A stretch of DNA of 64,000 nt from Nitrospirillum sp034653355 (GTDB taxonomy: Bacteria; Pseudomonadota; Alphaproteobacteria; Azospirillales; Azospirillaceae), in NCBI RefSeq assembly GCF_034653355.1, contig NZ_JAYEER010000004.1:620001-684000 (forward strand). The letters are read 5' to 3'. A program made the translations under genes and the position numbers. A model generated the notes under the pieces. The model was not told the DNA's origin and did not search any database. It saw nothing but the letters and a program-made list of their open reading frames with translations. Positions 20,646-30,347 of the stretch are shown piece after piece. The number at the start of each line of letters is the position of its first letter. Within the stretch, counting starts at the first letter, position 1.

Positions 20646-23489
20646 TTAATGCGGTTGGCTTTCCTCCCCGGCGGCGGCCATCGCGTCGCGCGCTTGGCGG
20701 ATGAGCGGACTGCCCGGCGCGTCGGTGCGCTGGGCGTCGGCTAGCGCCGTGGCCGCGTCCCGCGCGGCGCCCGCCCGGTCGCCACCGGCCAGGCGCACGG
20801 CGCTGCGGGTCAGCAGCAGGCTGGTGTGGATGCGGACGTCGTGCGCCGCGCGCAAGCCGTCGTAGGCGGCCTGGGCGCGTTCGACGTCAGCCGCCGCCTC
20901 CGCCGCCTTTCCTTGGCGCAGCATCAATCGCGCCCGCCCGGTCCAGGCCAGGGTCGGTGTGATGGAGGTGGGGCGCAGTCGCGTCTCGTCACGGATCGCC
21001 TCATCGAAGATCAGCGCCGCCTCCGCCGTGTTCCCTTGGGACAGCAGGTACCATCCCCACTGGCCGCGCAGATCCTGCGCGTCCTGGCCGTTGGGTTCCT
21101 TGGCCATGTTTTCCGCCAGCAGTTGGGACAGCAGGACGCGCGCGTCCTCCCGGCCGAGATTGGCGTGGGCCAGCGCCAGCGCCAATCTCAGTCGCCGCAT
21201 GTCACGCGGGTCGTCGGGCTGGCTTTCAAAGATGGGCCGCAGCCGTTCCAGGATGGGCAAGGCATCGGCCGCCCGTCCTTCCGCCGTCAGGCTGTTGGCG
21301 TACAGAAGCTGGACCTGGGCGGCGGTGGTACGGATGCGGGGCGACTCCGGCGTGGGGTTGTCGCGGATTTGCGCCAGCAGCGTGTCGTAGAGCGCCAATG
21401 CCTCGGCGCGCCGGCCCAGCTTGTGCAGCAACTTCGCGCGCTGGGCCAAGGCGAACCAGTAAGAGGGACCGACGCCGTCAGCCGCCAAGGCCAGGGGGGC
21501 CGCCCGTTCGTAATTCCGCTCCGCCTCGCCGGTGCGGCCCAGGCGCTCGAAAATGACGGCCTGGTTGACCAGGATGGTGGCGATTCCGACGCCGCCCGCC
21601 CCGTCGGTCGCCAACCGGTGATCAAGGGCCTTCTGATAGAGCGTGGCCGCCTCGGCGTAGTCGCCCGCCTGCATGCGCAGGATCGCGGCGTTCTGCAGGG
21701 CCCTGATATAGTCCGGGTCGTCCGGCGCGTGCCGTTCATAGAGCGCCGTCGCCTGGTCCAGCGCCTGCCGCCGGGCCGTCTGGCTGTCGGGCTCGCCTTT
21801 CAGCCGCGCCGCCTCCGCCATCCACCATTGGGCGCGATACGCCGTGTCGTCGCGGCCGGAGGTGTGCAGCATGGCATCCAGGGTCGCCATGACTTGCCGC
21901 GCCTTGTCCATGTCATATGCGGTGATGGCGCCCCAGGCCTCATCAAACAGGGAGTCGATGACGACGGGAGCGTCCTCGCCGTAGAGCTTGCGCCCCAGGT
22001 CGGTTCGCCGCTCGGCGATCCGGGTGGCGCTTTCGGCGTCGTCCAGCGACTGATAAAGCTGGCGGGTGATGCCATACAGCTCCAGGGCCAGGCCGGGGTC
22101 CTGCGAGAATTCCCGCTCCACCCGCCGGGCCCCCAGATCCACCAGCGTTTCCGCTGGCACCTCGCGCCGGCGCCGGTCGGTCGGGAAACCGGCATCGGTG
22201 GCGCCGAACAGGCTGACGACGAAGGCCTTGATGGTCTCCGCCCGGGTCACGGCCCTTTGCGCCCGCAGATATTGCCAGGTGACGCCGCCAAGGCCACCCA
22301 GGATGGCCAATGTGAGCAGTCCAACGGCGGCCAGGGGCAGGCGATGGCGCTTCATGAAGCGGCCCAGGACGTAGCGCCGTGAACCCGACCGAGCGGAAAT
22401 GGGCAGGCCGTCGCGCGTGCGCTCCACGTCCCGCGCCAGGGCGTCGACGGTCCCGTACCGCTGGGACGGCTCCTTGCGCAGGGCCTTGGCGACGATGGCG
22501 TCCAGGTCCCCCGCCAGCTTCCTCACCGGCACCGGCGGAGGGCCGTCGGCCCGCGCCGCGAATTGGGACAGGGGCGGGGGCACCTCCTGCAGGGCGGTGC
22601 GCACGGCCCGGGCCAGGGGCATGCCCTCCAACGTCCAGGGCCGGGCGCCGGCCAGCAATTCATAGAGCAGCATGCCCAGGGCGTAGGCGTCGGTGGCGGT
22701 GCTGACCGGCCCGCCCATCAACTGTTCCGGCGCCGCGTAGCCGGGGGTGAGGGGAGCCAGCAGGGTGTCGGGGTTGGCTTCCTGGCCGGTGACAATGCGC
22801 TTGGCGATGCCGAAATCCAGCAGCTTCACCTGGCCATCGGGGGTCACCAGCACGTTGCCGGGCTTCAGGTCGCGGTGGACGATCAGGTTGCGGTGGGCGT
22901 AGGCCACCGCGTCGCAGACCGCCAGGAACAGCGCCAGGCGGCCATCCAGCCCGACCTTGTGATCACGGCACCAGGCGGTGATGGGCTGGCCCTCCACCAG
23001 CTCCATGACCATGTAGGGTTGGCCGTCGTGCATCCCGCCGTCCAGGATGCGGGTGATGGTCGGGTGATCCAGGTTGGCCAGGATTTGCCGTTCCGCCTGG
23101 AAGCGGTCGATATGGTCGATGGCCTCCCGCCGGATGAGCTTCAGGGCCACCTGCTGTTCGAAATGGCCGTCGGCCCGTTCCGCCCGGTAGACCTCCCCCA
23201 TGCCGCCCCGGCCGATGGGCTCAAGGATGCGGTAGGCGCCGACCCGCTGGCCGGTGCCCAAGCTGGTGTAAGGGATGGCCGGGCCGTCGGTGAGGAAAGC
23301 CTGCGCGGCCGGCTGGTCCAGCCATGTCTCGTCCCGCGTCGCCTGGTCCAGCAGCTTCCGCAGTTCGGCCAGGACCGTGGCGTCGCCGCCGGCCAGGCGC
23401 AGCAAGGCGGCCGGGCGGCTGCTGGTGGGCAGGTCCAGCAGCTGGTCCAGCGCGGCCTCGATGCGGGGCCAGTCAGCCTTGGCGTTCAT
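20646..23489 (-). CDS. Transmembrane Ser/Thr protein kinase with TPR-like sensor tail
   Basis: A 947-residue protein. An N-terminal helical segment (1-80) precedes a complete Hanks-type kinase: glycine loop GRGGMGEV (93-100), Lys117 in VALKL, catalytic HRDLKPGN (205-212), DFG (225-227) and APEQ (253-256). One membrane helix lies at about 384-405. The remaining 540 residues are alanine-rich helical repeats resembling tetratricopeptides, placed on the far side of the membrane, as in PknB-like sensor kinases paired with ECF factors. All catalytic residues are present. GGGGAGA precedes ATG 23489. The likely partner is the ECF factor downstream; the stimulus is unknown. Confidence 0.93.
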   Translation of the reverse strand: MNAKADWPRIEAALDQLLDLPTSSRPAALLRLAGGDATVLAELRKLLDQATRDETWLDQPAAQAFLTDGPAIPYTSLGTGQRVGAYRILEPIGRGGMGEVYRAERADGHFEQQVALKLIRREAIDHIDRFQAERQILANLDHPTITRILDGGMHDGQPYMVMELVEGQPITAWCRDHKVGLDGRLALFLAVCDAVAYAHRNLIVHRDLKPGNVLVTPDGQVKLLDFGIAKRIVTGQEANPDTLLAPLTPGYAAPEQLMGGPVSTATDAYALGMLLYELLAGARPWTLEGMPLARAVRTALQEVPPPLSQFAARADGPPPVPVRKLAGDLDAIVAKALRKEPSQRYGTVDALARDVERTRDGLPISARSGSRRYVLGRFMKRHRLPLAAVGLLTLAILGGLGGVTWQYLRAQRAVTRAETIKAFVVSLFGATDAGFPTDRRRREVPAETLVDLGARRVEREFSQDPGLALELYGITRQLYQSLDDAESATRIAERRTDLGRKLYGEDAPVVIDSLFDEAWGAITAYDMDKARQVMATLDAMLHTSGRDDTAYRAQWWMAEAARLKGEPDSQTARRQALDQATALYERHAPDDPDYIRALQNAAILRMQAGDYAEAATLYQKALDHRLATDGAGGVGIATILVNQAVIFERLGRTGEAERNYERAAPLALAADGVGPSYWFALAQRAKLLHKLGRRAEALALYDTLLAQIRDNPTPESPRIRTTAAQVQLLYANSLTAEGRAADALPILERLRPIFESQPDDPRDMRRLRLALALAHANLGREDARVLLSQLLAENMAKEPNGQDAQDLRGQWGWYLLSQGNTAEAALIFDEAIRDETRLRPTSITPTLAWTGRARLMLRQGKAAEAAADVERAQAAYDGLRAAHDVRIHTSLLLTRSAVRLAGGDRAGAARDAATALADAQRTDAPGSPLIRQARDAMAAAGEESQPH

Positions 23490-23627
23490 CGATCCATGTC
23501 TCCCCACCTGGTGGCAACGGTCCACCATATCCGGCGGGAATATTGAAATCCCTAGATTATTCTGGGAATGAGCGTTGCGCTCGGCAAACTGGTTTTGTCC
23601 GCCGGGCGCCTTGATCGGGGCGGGGGC

Positions 23628-25673
23628 TCAGCCGGGGAAAAGATAGCCGCAACCGGTGTCGGCTGGATCGCGGGCCATGATGCGGTCATAGAGCGCGCCC
23701 TGGTCGGCCAACAGGTCGTCCGCCTCCTCCGCCAGCACCCAGCCGGCGGCGACCTCGCGGGCGATGGCGGCCCGCGCCTTGTCCAGGAAATCCTGGCGGG
23801 TGGGATAGCGGGCGGCCAGCGACGGCCGGGGATCATGGGCCGCCGCCCGCTCCGCCTCCGTGCGGGCGAAGGGCACGAAGGACCCGTCGAAGCGACCCTG
23901 GTAGGCGCCGAAGCCTGTCTCCGGCGCCCGCAGGTTCCAGCCGGTGTGCGTGCCCAGTGGCACCTCCAGCTCCACTTGCCGGATGCCGCCCCGGTCGTTG
24001 CCGTCGGAGTCAGGTGCGGGCACGCGGGTGGGGTAGGGCTGGCCCCGCGCGGGGGGCACGGTGTCGGCTATGCCCTGCGCATAGCGCGGACCGAAATCCA
24101 GGCGCGGCGGCATCAGGGGGCTGAGAGGCGGGGTGAGGCCGGGCACCTTGGCGAAGGCGGCCTTGTAGGCTTCGGCGCTGATGAGGGTGCCATCCGCCAG
24201 CTTGGGCACGGCGCTATCCGGCGGCGCCGCCTTGCCTTGCACCCAGTTGTCCAGCGCCACCACCAGCGCGCGCTCCACCGGATAATGGTTGGTGGTGTTG
24301 ACGCAGGCGGCGTAGGGCCAGCGCTCATGGCTGCGGCCGACATAGTGCTGCGATCCCGCCAGCAGGTAGATGCGGGCGGACGGGTCGATGGCGGCGTCCG
24401 CCTTGCCATCCGGCGTGATGTGCAGCAGGGAGGCGGAACGGTTCCAGTACTCCGCCGAGGTGTTGGCGAAGATCATCTTGGGCAGCGGCCCGGCCGCCCG
24501 CGCGCCGTCCAACAGGGAGCCGGTTTGTTTCGTTACCGGGTCGGTCGAGGGCGTGGTGGTGAAGGGGAAGGCGTCGGAGAAGTAGATCTGCTCCACCAGC
24601 GGGCTGAAATGCCGGGTGGCCATGCCGAAGCGCTGGTTGAAGGCGCCCTTGCCAGCGCCGGGCACCTGGGCATAGGCGCCGTCGAAGGCCGGGCGTCCTT
24701 CCTCATCCCGGTTCCAGCCATTGTACAGCATGGTGTCGATGACGCGGCCGGACTGTGAGATGCCGAAGATCAGGGCGCGATCCAACGGTTGCTGCCCGGC
24801 GAAGGGCTGGGTCTTGAAGAAGGACAGCAGGTCGCGGATGCCGGCCAGGCCCACGCCGACCACATACGGGTCGCGGGAGGGGACGACCACCTCATAGATC
24901 TTGCCGGTCTGGAAGCCGTCTTCCATGCGCACCTCCACCGGCAGGCCGCCGTCGGGGTTCTCCACGAAGGTCCATTTGCCGCGGGCGATGGGGTGGCGTG
25001 GCGCGTCGGGTCCATCCCGCTCCGTCAGCACGGCGTCGGGCGCGCCCTCGGTGGCGAAGGGGTAGGGGGTGCCCTTCATGCCGACATAGGCCGCGGTCTT
25101 GGCCGGCTTGTCGACGATGAACTCGTAGGCGGCCTTGCCCAGGATGGGCTTGCCATCCTTCGCCTTGGCCACGGGGGGCTTCAGGATGAAGGGCCTGTCG
25201 CCCGGGCCACCCGGCTGCACGTCCCAGGTCCAGGCCGACCACAGCAAGGTGTATCCGCGCTTGAAGAAGAAGCGGTTGCCGGTGTCGGCCAGGGTGGTCG
25301 GGTCGTTGTGCGCCGGGACACGGCCGTTGACCTGGCCCAGGGCGGCGATGCCGCCCCGGTTGTTGACGTCATAAAACAGGGCGCCGTTGCGCCCCGCTGC
25401 GTTGGTGGGACGCAGCATCAGGAAGTCGGTGGCGAAGACGACGTGGCCGTGATCGTCCTGGGGCGCCAACCCCAAGTCGGTGATGCGGGCGTTGGCCGGC
25501 AGGGCGGGGTCCAGGGCGATCCAGGCCGTGCCCCGGATCTTTTCATAAGTGCCGACAGCGCCGAAGGGGACGCCGTCGGCCAGCACCGTGCGCTCCGTGA
25601 TCTCCACCCGCTCCACCGCCGCCCAGGCGGGGATGGCCGTCAGCAAACCCATCAGGACGATCAGACGCCGCAT
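23628..25673 (-). CDS. Secreted alpha/beta-hydrolase domain protein (Abhydrolase_10 type)
   Basis: A 681-residue exported protein with an N-terminal signal peptide (MRRLIVLMGLLTAIPAWA). It has the features of the large alpha/beta-hydrolase-domain family (PF20091-like): a beta-rich N-terminal half, the nucleophile elbow GISQSGR, and later HYVGRSHERWPY. Members are mostly uncharacterised esterase-like proteins of the periplasm or outside. ATG 25673 is preferred over GTG 25679 because AGGGGC then has proper spacing. The gap to the kinase gene (138 bases) shows no terminator. Confidence 0.85.
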   Translation of the reverse strand: MRRLIVLMGLLTAIPAWAAVERVEITERTVLADGVPFGAVGTYEKIRGTAWIALDPALPANARITDLGLAPQDDHGHVVFATDFLMLRPTNAAGRNGALFYDVNNRGGIAALGQVNGRVPAHNDPTTLADTGNRFFFKRGYTLLWSAWTWDVQPGGPGDRPFILKPPVAKAKDGKPILGKAAYEFIVDKPAKTAAYVGMKGTPYPFATEGAPDAVLTERDGPDAPRHPIARGKWTFVENPDGGLPVEVRMEDGFQTGKIYEVVVPSRDPYVVGVGLAGIRDLLSFFKTQPFAGQQPLDRALIFGISQSGRVIDTMLYNGWNRDEEGRPAFDGAYAQVPGAGKGAFNQRFGMATRHFSPLVEQIYFSDAFPFTTTPSTDPVTKQTGSLLDGARAAGPLPKMIFANTSAEYWNRSASLLHITPDGKADAAIDPSARIYLLAGSQHYVGRSHERWPYAACVNTTNHYPVERALVVALDNWVQGKAAPPDSAVPKLADGTLISAEAYKAAFAKVPGLTPPLSPLMPPRLDFGPRYAQGIADTVPPARGQPYPTRVPAPDSDGNDRGGIRQVELEVPLGTHTGWNLRAPETGFGAYQGRFDGSFVPFARTEAERAAAHDPRPSLAARYPTRQDFLDKARAAIAREVAAGWVLAEEADDLLADQGALYDRIMARDPADTGCGYLFPG

Positions 25674-25744
25674 TGTCACTGCCCCTGTTTATTCATTGTG
25701 GGGCGACCCTAATGCGGCGCCGGATGGGGATCAACAGGAGCGCT

Positions 25745-26929
25745 TCAGCCCGGGTGCCCCGCCATGGCCAGGCCTTGGTCCAGTTCCTGGATGGCGCAGA
25801 CGATGTGGTAGAAGCTGCTGGCGGGTGCGGCCTCCTCGACGAAGGTTCCGTCGGGGTTCAGGCGATCGCGCCACAGGCCCTTCACGGGCGTGTCGAAATA
25901 CTTCATCAGGCCGCGTCCGCCGTTGGCCGCCATGGTCCAGTAGGTGTCGCTGCGGTCGGCGTCGTCGCGGGTGGCGAGGGCCGCCAGCACGGCGCACTTG
26001 ATGCGCTCCGTCTGCGGCCACAGGCGGGCGACGGGGTCGTGCGGGGTCAGGTCGTCCAGCAGGGCGTTCATGGCGACGCCGCGCGCTGGGTCCACGCCCG
26101 GCCCCTCGCCGATGGCGATCATGCGCCAGGCGGCGTCGGCGGCCGCCTTGCTGCCGGTCAGGGCGGCCCAGCGCAGCATCAGCCAGGACCATTCGAACTG
26201 GTGCCCCGGCTCGACGATGCGGCCGGGGGTGCCGGCCTGGGGCCGCCAGTCGCCGTCGAAGAACTCCTTCAGCCCGCCCATGTCGTCGTCGATGAAGCGG
26301 GTCAGGGCCAGGCCCACGATCTCTTCCGCCAGGTCGCGCCAGCCGCCGTCGCCGCCCTGCTCCATCCAGGCCAATGACGCTTCCAGCATGTGCATGTGGG
26401 GGTTGGACAGCAGGGGCAGGGTGCGGGGGTGGCTCTCCTCGAACCCGCCCTGGGCGTGGTGCAGCGTGTCCAGCAGCCGCTGGCGCAGGGCCACGGCCAT
26501 CTCCTCCGCCCTGCGGTTCTCCGGCGTGGCGCTTTGCGCGGCGGCCAGCGCGAACAGGGCGAAGGCCTGGTCGTACAGCACCACGGTGTCATCCAGGGCG
26601 GTGCCGTCCGGCGCCACCTTGGTGCGGAACAGGCCGTCGGGCCGGCGGTAATGGTTGAGGAAGAACGTCAGGCCATGCTCCGCCGCCTCGCGCACCGGGC
26701 CGTTCCAGCCGGATTTGGCCGCGACGGAATAGGAATAGACCTGGCGGGCCTGCACCCGCGCCCGGCGGGCGTCGTTGGTGGGCTTGCCGTCCAGGTCCAG
26801 CTTCTCATGGAAGCCGCCGTTCACCCGATCCGCCCCCACCTCCCACCACAGGGGATAGGCCCGCTCCACCAGCCAGGCCTTCAACTGGCCCCGCACGGCG
26901 GCGGCGTCGAGGAGAGCGGTTGAGGGCAT
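25745..26929 (-). CDS. AGE family epimerase/isomerase
   Basis: A 394-residue alpha/alpha-barrel enzyme of the N-acylglucosamine 2-epimerase/mannose isomerase family. Family motifs: LWWEVGADRVNGGFHEKLD near residue 25, RARVQARQVYSYSVA, NPHMHMLEASLAWME, and EPGHQFEWSWLMLRW with the catalytic His. It likely interconverts mannose/fructose or similar sugars or their phosphates; the exact substrate is not decidable. The ROK repressor upstream and the ROK-kinase relic between them suggest an original mannose/fructose use cluster. ATG 26929 gives the family N terminus. Confidence 0.9.
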   Translation of the reverse strand: MPSTALLDAAAVRGQLKAWLVERAYPLWWEVGADRVNGGFHEKLDLDGKPTNDARRARVQARQVYSYSVAAKSGWNGPVREAAEHGLTFFLNHYRRPDGLFRTKVAPDGTALDDTVVLYDQAFALFALAAAQSATPENRRAEEMAVALRQRLLDTLHHAQGGFEESHPRTLPLLSNPHMHMLEASLAWMEQGGDGGWRDLAEEIVGLALTRFIDDDMGGLKEFFDGDWRPQAGTPGRIVEPGHQFEWSWLMLRWAALTGSKAAADAAWRMIAIGEGPGVDPARGVAMNALLDDLTPHDPVARLWPQTERIKCAVLAALATRDDADRSDTYWTMAANGGRGLMKYFDTPVKGLWRDRLNPDGTFVEEAAPASSFYHIVCAIQELDQGLAMAGHPG

Positions 26930-26954
26930 GGCAAGGGTTCCTTGAAGTCTGGAA

Positions 26955-27089
26955 TCAGGCGATTTGTCGGGCGGGGGCGACTTTGGCGTCCCCCGTGTCG
27001 GTGAACAAGCGCGGGCGTACAGCCCGGGACACGCGGCCATTGTCGGCGGCCCGCGCCGCCGCCTCGATCGTGGTGCCGCCGAAATCCAT
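26955..27089 (-). pseudogene. Remnant of a ROK-family sugar kinase N terminus
   Basis: A short frame reads MDFGGTTIEAAARAADNGRV, matching the opening GxDxGGTKIE...DGRV of ROK fructo/mannokinases, and is followed by unrelated residues and a stop after 44 codons. The frame upstream (IQVG) also fits the expected MxIGID start. The rest of the 290-base interval between the epimerase and ROK repressor holds nothing recognisable, only an A/T-rich patch at 27163-27190 that may serve as the epimerase promoter. I read it as a deleted kinase. Confidence 0.45.
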
Positions 27090-27220
27090 GCCGACCTGAA
27101 TCAAATCCTCGGCCAGCCAACGGCCACGCAGGGGAGGCAGGACCGTAGCGCGGCGTATCAAGAATGAAAATTGAAATATTAATCCCATAAGATGCCGGCC
27201 CTTGCCGGACTGGCGCACCA

Positions 27221-28447
27221 TCACGCGGCGGCGGTCTTCATCAGGGCGGTGCGCGACGGCAGCAGGCGGTCGTTGAAGGGCAGGATGGCGGCACCCACCG
27301 CCGGCGCATCCATGGCGGTGGCGGCGCGATAAACCGGCGCGATGACGGGAATGGCGCCGGTGTGGGCCTGCAGCCGTTCGGTGATCAGTTGGGCCAGGCG
27401 GTCCAATTGGGTGGTGGGCAACCGCCCGCCCAGGAATACCGCTTCAGGATTCACCAGGCAGCTGACGGCGATGATGGGCACGGTCAGCAACTCGGCCGCC
27501 AAATCCAGCCACTGGGCGACCAACGCCTGGCCGGCGGCGTCCAGGCCGGCCAGCTCATCCGGCTGGCACAGCGGATAGCCATTGGCCTTGAGGAAGCCGA
27601 ACAGGGCCGACAGCGACACCGCCTCCTGCAAGGAGGTCGCCGGCGTGCGGGGCGAGGAGACGGGCAGGAAGCCGATCTCACCGCTACGGCCCTGGGCGCC
27701 GCGGAAATACTGCCCATCGATGACCATGCCGCCACCCAGGCCCCGGCTGATCAGGATGTAGAAGAAGCTGGGGTCGTGCAGGCCGTGGCCGAACTGCAGC
27801 TCACCCAGGGCCGCCGCCGCCGCGTCATTCTCCAGGAACACCGGCAGGGGCAGGATGGCGGAGAACAGCCGGGCGACGTTGACGGTGTTCCAGGCCTCAT
27901 AGCTGGCGGGGCGATTGGGCAGGTTCACCCGGCCCAGATCGTCGGGCATGGCGACACCGATGCCGACGATGCGATCCCGCGGGAAGGTGCCACCGGCCAG
28001 CAGCGTGTCCACCTGCTCCTTGAAGAAGGCGGCCACGGCGTCGGGCAAGGGGAAGTCCACATCCAAGGTGGCGCGATGGCGCACCTGGCCCAGAAGGTCC
28101 AGCACCAGCACGGTGACATGGTCGCGGTCGATGTTGACGCCGATGGAGTAGCAGCCGTCCGGGTTGATGGCCAGGCGCATGGCCGGCTGGCCGCGGGCGC
28201 CATGCAGGCGGCCCACTTCCATGATCAGGCCGTCGTTCAGCAGGCGCTTGGTGATGTTGGCGATGGCCGGCGCCGTCAGGCCGGTGATTGTGGCCAGTTC
28301 CGCCCGGGTGATGGGGCCGCTGACCCGGATGGCCTGTAGCATGACCCGCTGGTTGTGGTCCCCCGCCCGTTCCAGGTTCGTGCCCGACAGGCTCGCGCCC
28401 AGCGACGGGTGCAGGTCGGTGGCTCGGGAGGGCACAGGCGCGGACAT
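27221..28447 (-). CDS. ROK family transcriptional repressor (NagC/XylR type)
   Basis: A 408-residue protein. The N-terminal winged helix (GPITRAELATITGLTAPAIANITKRLLNDGLI, about residues 44-75) is followed by a ROK sugar-binding domain with GVNIDRDHVTVLVLDLLG and LISRGLGGGMVIDG. The usual ROK zinc cysteine motif (CxCGxxGC) is absent. This fits a sugar-responsive repressor of the neighbouring epimerase or the divergent fucosidase. AAGGAATT precedes the ATG. An A/T-rich symmetrical stretch (TTATTTAAATTTACAAAG, 28459-28476) just upstream is a plausible operator. Confidence 0.92.
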   Translation of the reverse strand: MSAPVPSRATDLHPSLGASLSGTNLERAGDHNQRVMLQAIRVSGPITRAELATITGLTAPAIANITKRLLNDGLIMEVGRLHGARGQPAMRLAINPDGCYSIGVNIDRDHVTVLVLDLLGQVRHRATLDVDFPLPDAVAAFFKEQVDTLLAGGTFPRDRIVGIGVAMPDDLGRVNLPNRPASYEAWNTVNVARLFSAILPLPVFLENDAAAAALGELQFGHGLHDPSFFYILISRGLGGGMVIDGQYFRGAQGRSGEIGFLPVSSPRTPATSLQEAVSLSALFGFLKANGYPLCQPDELAGLDAAGQALVAQWLDLAAELLTVPIIAVSCLVNPEAVFLGGRLPTTQLDRLAQLITERLQAHTGAIPVIAPVYRAATAMDAPAVGAAILPFNDRLLPSRTALMKTAAA

Positions 28448-28670
28448 CCGGGCAATTCCTTATTTAAATTTACAAAGTTTATGCGCCGGGATGGTGGGGC
28501 ATCGGCGCCCTGGACACAATCCCGCATTTGAGGTCCGCACTTGAGGATCGTCACACCAGTGGGCCAAGGCGACGGTACGGGCGCGGTGACATGCGTGTTG
28601 GATGCAGCCGCACGACGGCCGATATGAGAGGCTGGTCCCGCTTCGCTCACAACGACGGATGGCACCGACC

Positions 28671-30347
28671 ATGACGCCTTCATTCTTCCGCTGGGCGGGG
28701 CGCCGTTTCGGGCCTGCGGGCGCCCTGCTGTTGGGGGCCGCCTTCCTCACACCGGCCGGGGCCCTGGCCCAGGGCGCGCCGCCGGCCGCCCCGGCCCCCA
28801 CTGCGGCCCCCACCGCGACCACCTCGACGCCGGAGCAGATGGACGCCACTTGGCGCCAGGCCTCGTCCAGGGCGGCGCGGGAGCGCGAGGCGCTGCTGAA
28901 GAAGGTGGCGGCAAGCGATGCCGCCGGCCCGTTTCGGCCCGATTGGATCTCCTTGCGTACCTGGCAGATGCCGGATTGGTATGCCGATGCCAAGTTCGGC
29001 ATCTTCATCCACTGGGGCGTCTATTCCGTGCCCGCCTTCGGCAGTGAATGGTACTCGCGCCGCATGTACATCCAGGGCAGCAAGGAATACCAGCACCACC
29101 TGGCGGTCTACGGCACCCCGGACAAGTTCGGGTACAAGGACTTCATCCCCCAGTTCAAGGCGGAGAAGTTCGATCCCCGCGCGTGGGCCAGCCTGTTCCG
29201 GGCCTCCGGCGCCCGCTATGTCGTGCCGGTGGCGGAGCATCATGACGGCTTCGCCATGTACGCCACCCGCCTGTCCGACTGGTCGGCCCTGCGCATGGGC
29301 CCCAAGCGCGACCTTATCGGTGACTTGGTGCGGGCGGTGCGGGCCCAGGGCCTGCACCTGGGCCTGTCCTCGCACCGGGCGGAGCACGACTGGTTTTTCG
29401 GCGAGGGGCGCAAGATCGCCTCCGACGTGAACGACCCGCGCTACGCCGATCTCTATGGCCCGGCGGAGGCGCGGCTGACGGCGGAGGATACGGGCGACGC
29501 CCAGATGATGGGTGATTTCACCCACGTCTCGCCCGCCTGGCTGGACGATTGGCTGGCGCGCACGGCGGAGCTGGTGGAGGATTATCACCCCGACCTCATC
29601 TACTTCGACTGGTGGATCAGTCATCCGGCCTTCCGCACCACCCTGCCCAAGTTCCTGGCGTATTATTACAACACGCAAAGTCGGCGCGGCGGCTCGGCGG
29701 TGGTCAATTACAAGGAAGGGGCGTTGGCGGACGGCAGCGGCGTGGCCGACGTGGAAAGGGGCCTGATGCCCGACATCCAGCCCCGCGTCTGGCAGACCTG
29801 CACCTCGCTGGGCGACTACAGCTGGGGCTATATCGAGGGCGAGCGGTACAAGTCGCCGAAAAAGATCATCCACCTGCTGGCCGACATCGTTTCCAAGAAT
29901 GGCAACCTGCTGCTGAACATCGGCCCCCGCGCCGACGGTACCATCCCGCAGGAGGCGCAGGACAGCCTGCTGGCCATCGGGGCCTGGCTGAAGACCAATG
30001 GCGAGGCGATCTACGGCACCCGACCCTGGCGCCAATTCGGCGAGGGGCCGGCCCGGATGGCCAGCGGCTCGTTCAAGGAGGGGGAGACTGACAAGCCCTT
30101 CGGACCTGAGGACTTCCGCTTCACGACCAAGGACGGCACCCTCTACGCCATCGAGATGGGCTGGCCGGAAGAGGGGAAGGCCATCATACACGCCCTGCCG
30201 GCGGGGGAACCGGTGAAGGCCGTCACCCTGCTGGATGGCGGGGCCGGCCAGGCCCTGGTCTTCCACCAGGATGAGGACGGCCTGCATTTGGTGGTGTCGA
30301 AGCGGGCGCCGGGCGACCACGCCTTCGTCTACCGTATCGAGCGCTGA
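28671..30347 (+). CDS. Secreted alpha-L-fucosidase (GH29)
   Basis: A 558-residue glycoside hydrolase with a signal peptide (residues 1-34, ending ALAQ) and a proline/alanine linker. GH29 motifs are in order: WYADAKFGIFIHWGVYSVPA (103-122), YVVPVAEHHDGFAMY (183-197) with paired catalytic-pocket histidines, GLSSHRAEHDW and the probable nucleophile D313 in LIYFDWW. It should release terminal fucose from glycans in the periplasm or outside. It is divergent from the ROK repressor (223-base spacer), so repression by it is plausible. ATGs at 28659 and 28602 are alternative starts; 28671 gives the cleanest signal peptide. Confidence 0.93.
   Translation: MTPSFFRWAGRRFGPAGALLLGAAFLTPAGALAQGAPPAAPAPTAAPTATTSTPEQMDATWRQASSRAAREREALLKKVAASDAAGPFRPDWISLRTWQMPDWYADAKFGIFIHWGVYSVPAFGSEWYSRRMYIQGSKEYQHHLAVYGTPDKFGYKDFIPQFKAEKFDPRAWASLFRASGARYVVPVAEHHDGFAMYATRLSDWSALRMGPKRDLIGDLVRAVRAQGLHLGLSSHRAEHDWFFGEGRKIASDVNDPRYADLYGPAEARLTAEDTGDAQMMGDFTHVSPAWLDDWLARTAELVEDYHPDLIYFDWWISHPAFRTTLPKFLAYYYNTQSRRGGSAVVNYKEGALADGSGVADVERGLMPDIQPRVWQTCTSLGDYSWGYIEGERYKSPKKIIHLLADIVSKNGNLLLNIGPRADGTIPQEAQDSLLAIGAWLKTNGEAIYGTRPWRQFGEGPARMASGSFKEGETDKPFGPEDFRFTTKDGTLYAIEMGWPEEGKAIIHALPAGEPVKAVTLLDGGAGQALVFHQDEDGLHLVVSKRAPGDHAFVYRIER

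Noticed and set aside
20826..22382. A 518-codon open frame opposite the Ser/Thr kinase
   Set aside because: Shadow; the kinase on the - strand has all conserved motifs.
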